In this document: positions 36,240-44,174 of the stretch, piece by piece
Numbering within the stretch: position 1 is the stretch's first letter
Layout of the letters: each line of letters opens with the position of its first letter
NCBI RefSeq assembly: GCF_024400215.1
Contig: NZ_CP053748.1
Span: 4,402,001 to 4,466,000, forward strand
Source: Massilia sp. erpn
GTDB taxonomy: Bacteria > Pseudomonadota > Gammaproteobacteria > Burkholderiales > Burkholderiaceae_D
DNA: 64,000 nucleotides
Direction of reading: 5' to 3'
Notes under the pieces: generated by a model
Seen by the model: the letters and a program-made list of their open reading frames with translations, nothing else
What the model was told of the DNA's origin: nothing
Databases searched by the model: none
Translations under genes and position numbers: made by a program

Positions 36240-37025
36240 ATGAAGATCATGCACCACATCGGGCTGGCGGTTGAGGAGGCGGAAAGACAAGCCTTCCTGG
36301 CCGCCGGCGTGGAGCTGGAAACCGGGTTTGCCGCTTTCCAGATTGAAGAAAGCGATGCGCGCTGGCCGGCGGTCGAGGCGCTAGCGCGCCGCTTCGGCGC
36401 CGTCGATACCGTCAGCACCAAGTTCAGCGCCGCCGAGCTGAAAGGCGCGCAGTATCTGGCGCTGGCTCCGGCCTGGCACCATGGCTATCCGGAACCGTCC
36501 GAGGATCGCGGCTACCTGGCCGCGACTTACGACTTGAGCGGCTATTGCGAGGCCTGCGGCACGGGCAAGCGCCAGGTCGAGCCATTCCGCTTTGCCAAGG
36601 CGCCGGTCTGGGGCAAGAACGATGTGCTGCAATTGAATTGGGTCTTCGATGAATACTTCGTCAAGCCCGAAGTCTGGTCGGCGCTGTTCGAGCCTTTTGG
36701 CATTGCCTGCCGGCCGGTGCTGCTGCAAAAGAGCGGTGCCGCGCTCGATTCGGTGGTGCAGCTGGACGTGCATGCGCAGGCCGGGCTGGACCTGTCACAT
36801 CTCACCGGCACGCCGTGCAGCTGCTGCGGCCGGACCAAGTATCCGCCACCGTCCAGGGGCTTCCATCCACGTCCGCAGGCGGCGCCGGCCGCCGCCTTCA
36901 AATCGGCGCAGTACTTCGGCAGCGGCGCCAGCGCCAGCCAGGCTTTCCTGGTCACGCAGGAGCTGTACGCCAAGCTGGCCGCTGCCAATATCAAAGGCGT
37001 CAACTTCAAGCCCTGCGCCTCCTAG
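36240..37025 (+). CDS. Candidate immunity protein for the RHS toxin
   Basis: 261 residues, cytoplasmic, starting 10 bases after the toxin stop. No family assigned. It has CEACGTGKRQVEPFRF and later CSCCGRTKYPPPS, four-cysteine patterns that may bind zinc, and a central KAPVWGKNDVLQLNWVFDEY. Immunity is inferred from position and the absence of a signal peptide: toxins with cytoplasmic nuclease targets need a cytoplasmic antidote. It might instead be a general conserved protein. Confidence 0.6.
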   Translation: MKIMHHIGLAVEEAERQAFLAAGVELETGFAAFQIEESDARWPAVEALARRFGAVDTVSTKFSAAELKGAQYLALAPAWHHGYPEPSEDRGYLAATYDLSGYCEACGTGKRQVEPFRFAKAPVWGKNDVLQLNWVFDEYFVKPEVWSALFEPFGIACRPVLLQKSGAALDSVVQLDVHAQAGLDLSHLTGTPCSCCGRTKYPPPSRGFHPRPQAAPAAAFKSAQYFGSGASASQAFLVTQELYAKLAAANIKGVNFKPCAS

Positions 37026-37055
37026 CGATCCGTGAACGGTGTTAGGATGCCGTTC

Positions 37056-37886
37056 ATGAATCAATCCGAACAGATTGCCGGCCTGGCCCAGTTCCTGGGC
37101 CGCCACCGCCGCGTGCTGGCTCTGACCGGGGCCGGCATCAGCACGGCCTCCGGCATTCCCGACTACCGCGACAAGGACGGCGAGCGGCGCGGCAAGCTGC
37201 CCGTGCAGGGGCCGGAATTCCGCCGTTCCGACGCCGTGCGCCGCCGCTACTGGGCGCGCAGCATGGTGGGCTGGCCGACCCTGGCCGGCGCCGCGCCGAA
37301 TCCCGCCCATCACGCCATGGCGGCGCTGGAGGAGGGTGGTCATATCGCCTCCCTCATCACGCAGAACGTCGATGGCCTGCACCAGCGGGCCGGCAGCCGT
37401 GCCTTGATTGAGCTGCATGGGAATATCCACACCGTCGTCTGCCTGGAATGCCAGACGCGCTTTGCGCGCGCCGATATCCAGCAGCAGCTGGCCGAGGCCA
37501 ATCCGCACATGGCGAATACGCTGGCCCGGCCCCTGCCCGATGGCGATGCCCAGCTGGAGCCGGAGGCGCTGGAGGATTTTCATATTCCCCACTGCACTAG
37601 CTGCGGCGGCATGCTGCAGCCCGGCGTGGTTTTCTTCGGCGATAACGTCCCCAAGGCCACCACCGAAGCGGCGCTTGCAATGATGGCGCAGGCCGACGCC
37701 TTGCTGGTGGTCGGTTCCTCGCTGATGGTGTTTTCCGGCTTCCGTTTCTGCAAACTGGCGGCGGACAGCGGCAAGCCGATCGCCGCCATCAACGCCGGGC
37801 TGACGCGCGCCGACCATCTGCTGGCGCTGAAGGTGGGCGAACCAGCGGAACTGTTGCTGCCGCGCCTCGCCGCGATGCTGGCTTGA
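37056..37886 (+). CDS. Sirtuin-type NAD-dependent protein deacetylase
   Basis: About 276 residues; starts at GTG 37032 and ATG 37047 are also in frame, ATG 37056 has the best-spaced AGGA. Rossmann NAD motifs GAGISTASGIPDYR and TQNVDGLHQRAG, catalytic His in ELHGNIH, zinc cysteines CLEC and CTSC, VVFFGDNVP and GSSLMVFSG. Removes acyl groups from protein lysines using NAD. It is on the same strand as the RHS locus but has no clear link to it. Similar to proteobacterial sirtuins with an arginine-rich insert. Confidence 0.93.
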   Translation: MNQSEQIAGLAQFLGRHRRVLALTGAGISTASGIPDYRDKDGERRGKLPVQGPEFRRSDAVRRRYWARSMVGWPTLAGAAPNPAHHAMAALEEGGHIASLITQNVDGLHQRAGSRALIELHGNIHTVVCLECQTRFARADIQQQLAEANPHMANTLARPLPDGDAQLEPEALEDFHIPHCTSCGGMLQPGVVFFGDNVPKATTEAALAMMAQADALLVVGSSLMVFSGFRFCKLAADSGKPIAAINAGLTRADHLLALKVGEPAELLLPRLAAMLA

Positions 37887-37905
37887 GCGAAGCGGTGGCA
37901 TAGAC

Positions 37906-39024
37906 TTACTGCATATCGATGCGCCCATACAAGCCATGGGCTTCGTCGCCCGGTCCGGCGGTGAAGAACAGGGTATTCGTCGGCTGCGCATTGATACCGT
38001 TGCCGAAAGCCAGTCCCCATAGACCGTCGATGACGATGGCAGCGCCATCGCTCTTGCTGAGCGCACCCATATAGGCGCCGCTGGCCGGATCATAGGCATT
38101 GATGCGGCCATCGCCGAAATTCCCAACCAAGATCAGTTTGCTGAAACTGCCGAAATTGTCGGGCGCCAGCGTCACCCCCCAGGGGGCATTCAGCATGCCG
38201 CCCGCAGCCAACTGGCGCAGGAAATTGCCCTGCATATCGTAGACGGATACATAGCCCAGGCCCGCGCCGTGCTGCTCATCGTCGCCGCTGGTCTGGTGTT
38301 TCGCATAGCTGACATACAGCTTGTCGCCGATGGCCTGGATGCCGAAGGGGCCGTAGCCGGAGGGAATGCCGCCGTCGCGGAAGCTGTCCGCCAGATTCAC
38401 TTTATTGAAGCTGCCGTCGAACACGTCGATGGTGTTGTTGCGGAAGTCGGTGGCGTAGATATAGTTGACGCCAGCGACGCTGCCGATGGCCAGCCCTTTA
38501 TACACCTTGCCCGCCGCGCTGCCGTCGTAGGCGGTGATGGCCTGGGTGCGGTTGACGCTGGGCGACCAGCCCGAAATGACGCCGCCTTCGCTGGCGAACA
38601 GGAAGGGGCTGGCACCGCTGAGGCCATTCTGGCTGACCTTGAAGTCGCTGCTGGCATTGAAGACGATGCCGGTCGGGTCGGGCTGGGTGCTGACGACCAG
38701 GGTTTGCGGCACGCCATTGCCGTCATACAGTGTGGACTTGGCGCTGCCGGCGTTGGCAACCCAGACAAAGCCCTGGGGATTGAAGGCCAGACCCCAGGCA
38801 TTGATCAGGTTCGGATCGGTGTGCGGCACGCCTGGGCCATCCGACACCAGGGGGCTGAGCGCGAAGCGCGTTACTGCCTGTGCCGGGGCGGGCGGCATAT
38901 ACGGGCTGCCGCCATCGCCGCCATAACCGCCGCCGCAGGCGCTTAAGCTGGCGCAAACGGCCAGCAGCACCACCGACGCCAGGCCGCGCCATGCGCCAGG
39001 GAATGCCAGCTTGTGAATATTCAT
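37906..39024 (-). CDS. TIGR03118-family lipoprotein
   Basis: 372 residues with a lipoprotein signal (ASLSAC, Cys30). Beta-propeller-like repeats fit the TIGR03118 family: LINAWGLAFNPQGFVWVAN, TGIVFNASSDF, YKGLAIG, YIYATDFRNNTIDVFDG, APWGVTLAPDNFGSF, WGLAFGNG. Function unknown. Its promoter region carries the same bipartite element as the ECF sigma operon promoter, so it is probably part of that regulon. Confidence 0.88.
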   Translation of the reverse strand: MNIHKLAFPGAWRGLASVVLLAVCASLSACGGGYGGDGGSPYMPPAPAQAVTRFALSPLVSDGPGVPHTDPNLINAWGLAFNPQGFVWVANAGSAKSTLYDGNGVPQTLVVSTQPDPTGIVFNASSDFKVSQNGLSGASPFLFASEGGVISGWSPSVNRTQAITAYDGSAAGKVYKGLAIGSVAGVNYIYATDFRNNTIDVFDGSFNKVNLADSFRDGGIPSGYGPFGIQAIGDKLYVSYAKHQTSGDDEQHGAGLGYVSVYDMQGNFLRQLAAGGMLNAPWGVTLAPDNFGSFSKLILVGNFGDGRINAYDPASGAYMGALSKSDGAAIVIDGLWGLAFGNGINAQPTNTLFFTAGPGDEAHGLYGRIDMQ

Positions 39025-39056
39025 GATATGTCCTCCTTCTTTATCGGCATGGAATG

Positions 39057-39090
39057 CCGTGGATTCCCGCCGGCGGGCGCACGGTTCACC
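39057..39090 (-). promoter_or_regulatory. ECF-type promoter of the TIGR03118 gene
   Basis: On the minus strand GGTGAACCGT (39090-39081), 12-base spacer, GGGAATCCACGG (39068-39057). The same -35-like block, spacer and GGAAT core occur upstream of the ECF sigma gene. Confidence 0.65.
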
Positions 39091-39105
39091 GGTGCGGCGA
39101 AATTC

Positions 39106-39822
39106 TCAGAAGGACCAGCTGGCGCTGACGCTGGTGCGGTCGGCGCGATAAATGGAATTGGCGTAGGCGGGATGGCGCAGTGCGCTATGGCTGTGCGTCA
39201 CTTGTAGCGCGCACTGGCCGATGCTGAAGACGAGGCCCGCGCCCGCATCGTAGCGCTGAGGATAGCTTGGGCCGCTCAGGTTATGCAAATGGCCCAGGTG
39301 GGCAAGGAATTTCACCTGCCGGGATAAGGACAGGGTGGCGTTGATCTCGGCATACAGGGTCCGCGCGCCGTGTCCGAAGTAATTGGGCGAGTAGTACAGG
39401 CGCACGCCGAAACGTTCGCCGGACAGCCCGGCATACAGTTCACCATAGCCATAGTCCGGCGCCTGGCTGAACGCGGAGCGGCTGCCCCCCAGTTCCCAGA
39501 CCAGGCCATTGGCCAGGCGCTGCGCATAACCGCCATAGGCCAGCAGGTGCTGGCCGGCGCGGCCTGCGTCGAGCCGCGTGCCAGCCAGCAGCGCGCCCGC
39601 ATACCAGCCATCGGACCCATCGTATGCAAGGCCGAACTGCACGGAGGCGCGGCCATCGCTCAGAGACATGCCGCGAAAGCGGTAGTCGCTGGCGTAGGCG
39701 ATGCTGCCGCTGACTTGGGCCGAGGCGGCAGGCGCGGCACCGGCCAGGCAGGCGCCGGCCAGCATGGCCATGCTGGTCGCGCGGCGCGTGCCGATCAGGG
39801 AGGCGGGGCTGGGGACGTGCAT
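39106..39822 (-). CDS. TorF-family putative outer membrane porin (short)
   Basis: 238 residues from ATG 39822, which lies inside the end of the protease gene (28-base overlap). The signal peptide ends near AASAQV; the mature start SGSIAYASDYRFRGMSLSDG is the TorF opening, and the last strand ends SASWSF. About 50 residues shorter than the paralogue at 14138. It is the last gene of the sigma/anti-sigma/protease operon, so production is tied to that stress response. Confidence 0.82.
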   Translation of the reverse strand: MHVPSPASLIGTRRATSMAMLAGACLAGAAPAASAQVSGSIAYASDYRFRGMSLSDGRASVQFGLAYDGSDGWYAGALLAGTRLDAGRAGQHLLAYGGYAQRLANGLVWELGGSRSAFSQAPDYGYGELYAGLSGERFGVRLYYSPNYFGHGARTLYAEINATLSLSRQVKFLAHLGHLHNLSGPSYPQRYDAGAGLVFSIGQCALQVTHSHSALRHPAYANSIYRADRTSVSASWSF

Positions 39823-41117
39823 GAGCAGGCGCACGCGGCGGCCGCGTGGGCAATGGTGGCACATGCGTCGATGGTACCAGCGTTCGCGCCGCCGCTGGCG
39901 ATCAAGGCGTAGCGGATGGCGCCGGCGCCGGCTTGCGGCTGCAATTCCGCCAGCAGCGCGGCCATGCCCGCCACGTGGGCGGCGGCATACGAGCTGCCGC
40001 TGACGATGATCCAGTGCGCACCTGGTGCCGGAACCGGAATATCGCTGCCCGGCGCCAGCAGTGTGGTCCCGCTCAGGACGGGGGCATCCTCCAGGCGCGC
40101 CACGGCCAGCACACCGGGGTGGGAGGCGGGGAAGCTGGCGTGCCGCGCCGGATCGGCGGCGCCGACCACGGTGGCGCCTTGAGCCAGCGCGGCGTCGAGC
40201 AGGCGCGCCAGCAGGCGGTCGGCGGGACCGGCCAGGCTCAGGTTGATGATCCGCGCGTGGCGCAGGATGGCCGCATGCAGGGCCTTGGCCAGCGTGAAGC
40301 TGTTGCACTGCGCCGTGGCGCCCGCGTTTTCCCAGCAGGCGCGCAATGCCAGCAAGCGCGCGGCCGGCGCCACGCCGATGATGGCACCACCGCCGCGCGC
40401 GGCGATAATGCCCGCCACGGCCGTGCCATGCGCCTCGGCGGCATAGGGGCTGGCATCGACGAAGTTTTCGGCGTGGCCGATCTGCCCAGCCAGGTCGGGA
40501 TGGCCGGTGTCCACCCCGCTGTCGATGACGGCCACCGTGACTTTGCGCCCGGTAGCGCGCTGGTGCAGTTCGGCCAGGCGCCAGTACTGTACGGCGGGTT
40601 GCGCAAAGGCGAGCGAAGCCTGGGCCTGCAAACCCTGGAATTGCTGCATGGGCTGGGCCCACTCGACACGCGGATCGCGCGCCAGCAGGGCACTCAGCGC
40701 GTCGGCATCGGCGCCGGCAGGATAAGTGTAGACATAGCAGTCCAGGCCCAGCGCGGGCATGGCCCAGTCGTCGACCAGCAGCAAGCCGTGGTGCCGGGCC
40801 AACTCCTCGGCCAGGCGGCGGCGCGCAGCGCGGCCGCTATCGCCGGCATAGCGGCCGCCGTAGTCCTGGTCGGGGCGGAAGTGGGGCGGCGCCATGCGCA
40901 GCAGAACCAGCAGCTGGTGCGTCGCCTGCGGCGCTGCTGGCGCTGTGTCGGCCAGCAGCGTCAGCTCGGCTGGCGTAGTGGCGGGCGGCCCCCATGGGCG
41001 CCAGGCTTGGCCGGCCGTCTGCGCCGCACAGCTTGCGCTCGCGCTGGCCAGCAGCCACGACAACAGCAAGGACGGCAGGATGCCGAAGGCGCCGCCCAGG
41101 CTGGCCGGCGCGTTCAA
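39795..41117 (-). CDS. Exported subtilisin-like (S8) serine protease
   Basis: 440 residues: signal peptide about 1-32, an I9-type propeptide region (about 65-165), and a peptidase domain. Catalytic triad visible: Asp199 (VAVIDSGVDTGHPDL), His230 (AHGTAVAGIIA), Ser376 (SGSSYAAAHVAGMAALL). Two departures from the family: the Pro after the serine helix is Ala (AAAHVAG for AxPHVAG), and the oxyanion-hole AAGN is GAAD (Asp322). Activity may be reduced or altered. Overlaps the anti-sigma gene by 4 bases; inferred to act on an envelope signal or to process partners. Confidence 0.88.
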   Translation of the reverse strand: MNAPASLGGAFGILPSLLLSWLLASASASCAAQTAGQAWRPWGPPATTPAELTLLADTAPAAPQATHQLLVLLRMAPPHFRPDQDYGGRYAGDSGRAARRRLAEELARHHGLLLVDDWAMPALGLDCYVYTYPAGADADALSALLARDPRVEWAQPMQQFQGLQAQASLAFAQPAVQYWRLAELHQRATGRKVTVAVIDSGVDTGHPDLAGQIGHAENFVDASPYAAEAHGTAVAGIIAARGGGAIIGVAPAARLLALRACWENAGATAQCNSFTLAKALHAAILRHARIINLSLAGPADRLLARLLDAALAQGATVVGAADPARHASFPASHPGVLAVARLEDAPVLSGTTLLAPGSDIPVPAPGAHWIIVSGSSYAAAHVAGMAALLAELQPQAGAGAIRYALIASGGANAGTIDACATIAHAAAACACSCTSPAPPP

Positions 41118-41809
41118 GGCGTTTCTCCAATGGCGCCGCTATCGAGGGCTTCTGCTCGCTCGACGGCGGCTTCGGCGCGCAGTGCCAGCAGCGTGGCTTG
41201 CCGTGCCTCCGCTGGCAGTTGCAGCAAGTAGGCGCCGGTGACGGTTGGCCCGCCGCTGAGGCGGGCGCCGTGGGCGCGCAGCAGGCGCCGCAGCTCGCGT
41301 TCCGGCGTGGCGGGGTGGAACAGGATCACGGCATTGGCCTGGGCCGTTGCCATGCCCAGGGCATGATAGCCAGGGGCTGGAGCGGGGCTCGGCATCCAGA
41401 GCGCCAGGATCAGAACAGCCTGCACGGCGATCAGGACATAGGCCCAGCGACCAGGGGCAGGCCAGCGCCGCAGCCAGGCTGCCATGGCGCGCGTCCAGCC
41501 TCTACCGGCTCCTCTCCCTGACTGCGGAGCTGGGGCTGGCGGCGGCGCCTGAGTTGTTTCCGGTAGCCGTGCCAGCAGGCGGGTCAGCGCCTGCTCCATG
41601 TCCGGCAGCGGTGGGATAGGGGCTTCCTGCGCGGCCTGGTGCAGTCGGCGCTCCCAGTCGGCTTGGGCGCGGCAGGCGGCGCAGTCCAGCAGATGCAAGC
41701 GCAGCCGCGCGTTATCCTGCGCGCCGAGCAGGCCGTTCACATACCAGGGCAGCAATTCCTGCAAGGCCTGGTGGGCCGGGATATCGAGCGTGACGATGCG
41801 CGAAGTCAT
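41114..41809 (-). CDS. Anti-sigma factor with zinc-binding N terminus
   Basis: 231 residues. N-terminal ZAS-type motif His39-x3-Cys43-x2-Cys46 (HLLDCAAC), a Pro-rich linker, one membrane helix (about 147-165: WAYVLIAVQAVLILALW) and a periplasmic domain (about 170-231). I start at ATG 41809, where it overlaps the sigma stop (ATGA). Expected to hold the ECF sigma factor at the membrane until a signal releases it. The periplasmic part could be touched by the protease encoded next. Confidence 0.85.
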   Translation of the reverse strand: MTSRIVTLDIPAHQALQELLPWYVNGLLGAQDNARLRLHLLDCAACRAQADWERRLHQAAQEAPIPPLPDMEQALTRLLARLPETTQAPPPAPAPQSGRGAGRGWTRAMAAWLRRWPAPGRWAYVLIAVQAVLILALWMPSPAPAPGYHALGMATAQANAVILFHPATPERELRRLLRAHGARLSGGPTVTGAYLLQLPAEARQATLLALRAEAAVERAEALDSGAIGETP

Positions 41810-42408
41810 GGCGCTTCCTCCTGGACGTCCGCCAGCAAGGATTTGAGCCGGTGGCGAGCGTGGAACATGCGGGTCTTGACGGTATTTGCCGGGCAACCCG
41901 CGATCCCGGCGATTTCGCCATAGCCCAGGCCATGGAAATAAGTCAGCACCACGACCAGGCGCTGGGCCAGCGGCAACTGGCATAGCGCAGCGTCGATGCG
42001 GCGCGACAATTCATGCGCCTCGGCCTGCCGTTCCGGCGTGGGCGTGGTCTCGTCGCAACAATCCGCGCTTTCGGTCGATTCTGCTGGCGCCATGCCATCG
42101 AGCTTGAGTGCTTTCAGCACTTTGCGCCAGGCGATGCCGAAAATCCAGGTCGAAACCTTGCAACTGCCGTCATAGCTGGCCGCTTTGCGCCAGACCACCA
42201 GGAAAGTGTCGTTGGCGGCTTCTTCAACCAGGGCGGGATTGCGGCATATCCGGCCCAGAAAGCGTATCAGGCGTGGAAAATAGAGGCGGTACAAGGTTTC
42301 GAACGCGCGCCGATCCCCGGCCACGATTTCGCGCAGCAGCGCTATCTCGTCCGCGTCCAGCCTTGCCTGGCTGCCGGCGGCGGGCAGGCGGCCCTGTTCG
42401 TGCGCCAT
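41806..42408 (-). CDS. ECF sigma factor
   Basis: 200 residues from ATG 42408, chosen for its GGAGG site. Region 2 (about 25-95: FETLYRLYFPRLIRFLGRI, DTFLVVWRKA) and region 4 (about 140-190: PLAQRLVVVLTYFHGLGYGE and NTVKTRMFHARHRLKSLL) are clear. First gene of a four-gene overlapping operon with anti-sigma factor, subtilase and porin. A promoter element matching one before the TIGR03118 gene suggests autoregulation. Confidence 0.94.
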   Translation of the reverse strand: MAHEQGRLPAAGSQARLDADEIALLREIVAGDRRAFETLYRLYFPRLIRFLGRICRNPALVEEAANDTFLVVWRKAASYDGSCKVSTWIFGIAWRKVLKALKLDGMAPAESTESADCCDETTPTPERQAEAHELSRRIDAALCQLPLAQRLVVVLTYFHGLGYGEIAGIAGCPANTVKTRMFHARHRLKSLLADVQEEAP

Positions 42409-42427
42409 CCCCGATCCTCCTTCACCC

Positions 42428-42460
42428 GGTATATTCCGGCCACGGGCCAAACGGTTCACC
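42428..42460 (-). promoter_or_regulatory. ECF-type autoregulatory promoter of the sigma operon
   Basis: On the minus strand GGTGAACCGT (42460-42451), 12-base spacer, CGGAATATACC (42438-42428). It shares the first ten bases, the spacer length and GGAAT/GGGAAT with the element at 39057-39090. Confidence 0.65.
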
Positions 42461-42614
42461 TCCCGGACCATGCTAGCACCAAAGCAGGAGCGCGCGAGGT
42501 GGCAAGCCGTTCACTGCTTGTTACAAATCCGCTGCCCAGGCCGGTTAAATTGGATTATTATTGCTCGATAGCAAGGAAGCCCGCTCCACCCAGCCCCGCC
42601 GCATTGGAGTCGCC

Positions 42615-44165
42615 ATGAATGCCATGCCTTCCGATCCCCCCTCCGGTGCCGATGCCGCCCGTTTCCTGGCCCAGGCCAGCCTGGGCGCCAGCCGCGCCCA
42701 GATCGCCCAGGTGCAGTCGCTGGGCTATGCCGGCTGGCTTGATGCGCAATTCGCCATGCCCGCCAGCGGCTGGCGCTGGGATTGGCTGGTGGCCAAGGGC
42801 TTCAGCGCCATCACGTATAAAAATTCGGAAGCGGGCTTCGATCCCGCAGTCTGGCGCAAGCTGATTGCATCGCCCGACACGCTGCGCCAGCGCGTCACGC
42901 TGGCCCTGTCTGAAATCCTGGTGACTTCGATCAGTGGCCTGGTGGGTTCTGGCTGGCGCCAGTTTTCCGCCGCCGCGTATATGGATCTGCTGGAAGCGAA
43001 CGCCTTCGGCAATTACCGCACTTTGCTGGGCCAGGTTTCCACCAGCGCCGCCATGGGCCAGTACCTGACTTATCGCGGCAGCCGCAAAGCCAATCCGGTG
43101 ACCGGCTCCCACCCGGACGAAAACTATGCGCGCGAGCTGATGCAGCTGTTCACCATCGGTCTGGTGCAGCTGAACCAGGACGGCACGCCGCAGACGGGCA
43201 AGGGCGGTGCGCCGTTCTACACCTATACCCAGGAAGACATCAGCGGCCTGGCGCGCGTTTTCACCGGCTGGGACTTCGACCTGGCGGGCGGCGACACCAG
43301 CACGCCCGATTTCCTGCGCCGTCCGATGCAGCAGATCGCGGCGCGCCATGAAAGCGGTGCCTCCAGCTTCCTCGGCAAGAGTGTGCCGGCGGGGCTGGGC
43401 GGAGCCGATGCCTTGAACGCGGCCCTCGACATCATCTATGCGCATCCGAATGTCGGCCCCTTCATCGGACGCCAGCTGATTCAGCGCCTGGTGTGCAGCA
43501 ACCCCAGTCCGGCCTATGTGTGGCGGGTGGCGGCCGCCTTCAACAACGATGGCACGGGTGCGCGCGGCAATCTGCGCGCCGTCGTCAAGGCCGTGCTGCT
43601 CGATCCGGAAGCGCGGCGCAGCGATGCGACGGCGCCCGGCCAGGGCAAGCTGCGCGAACCCATGCTGCGCTTCCTGGCCTGGGCGCGCGCCTATGAAGTG
43701 AAGTCGGCCAGCGATGCCTGGGCCGCCGGCAATACCAGCGACCCGGCCAGCAAGCTGGGACAAAGCCCGCTGCGCTCGCCCTCGGTGTTCAACTTCTTCC
43801 GCCCCGGCTATGTGCCGCCCAATAGCGGCATCGCCAGCGCCGGCCTGGTTGCGCCGGAATTCCAGATCGCCAATGAAACCTCGGTGGTCGGCTATGTGAA
43901 CTTCATGCAGCGTGCCGTTTCCGGCCGTCTTGGCGACCTCGCTCCCGACTACGCGTCACTGATGCCGCTGGCCGAAAACGGCAACGCCTTGCTGGCCGAG
44001 ATCAATACCCAGCTGGCCGCCGGCCAGCTGGGTGCGGAGTCGCAAGCCCTGATCGTGGGCGCCATCAATGCCATGACGCGCGGCACGGATGCGGCGCGCC
44101 TGAACCGCATCCGCGCCGCCCTGACGCTGGTGCTGGCCGCGCCCGATTTCGTCGTTCTCAAGTAA
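42615..44165 (+). CDS. DUF1800 family protein
   Basis: 516 residues from ATG 42615 (GGAG site); an in-frame TTG lies further up. Family features: AARFLAQASLGASRAQI at the start, LGYAGWLDAQF, HPDENYARELMQLFTIGL, and RSPSVFNFFRPGY. No signal peptide is evident. DUF1800 genes nearly always pair with DUF1501 genes, as here, but the biochemical role is unknown. Confidence 0.9.
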   Translation: MNAMPSDPPSGADAARFLAQASLGASRAQIAQVQSLGYAGWLDAQFAMPASGWRWDWLVAKGFSAITYKNSEAGFDPAVWRKLIASPDTLRQRVTLALSEILVTSISGLVGSGWRQFSAAAYMDLLEANAFGNYRTLLGQVSTSAAMGQYLTYRGSRKANPVTGSHPDENYARELMQLFTIGLVQLNQDGTPQTGKGGAPFYTYTQEDISGLARVFTGWDFDLAGGDTSTPDFLRRPMQQIAARHESGASSFLGKSVPAGLGGADALNAALDIIYAHPNVGPFIGRQLIQRLVCSNPSPAYVWRVAAAFNNDGTGARGNLRAVVKAVLLDPEARRSDATAPGQGKLREPMLRFLAWARAYEVKSASDAWAAGNTSDPASKLGQSPLRSPSVFNFFRPGYVPPNSGIASAGLVAPEFQIANETSVVGYVNFMQRAVSGRLGDLAPDYASLMPLAENGNALLAEINTQLAAGQLGAESQALIVGAINAMTRGTDAARLNRIRAALTLVLAAPDFVVLK

Positions 44166-44174
44166 GGAGCCATC

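Noticed and set aside
41114..41983. A longer anti-sigma protein starting at 41983
   Set aside because: The extra N terminus lies entirely within the sigma-factor gene; ATG 41809 overlaps the sigma stop in the normal way.
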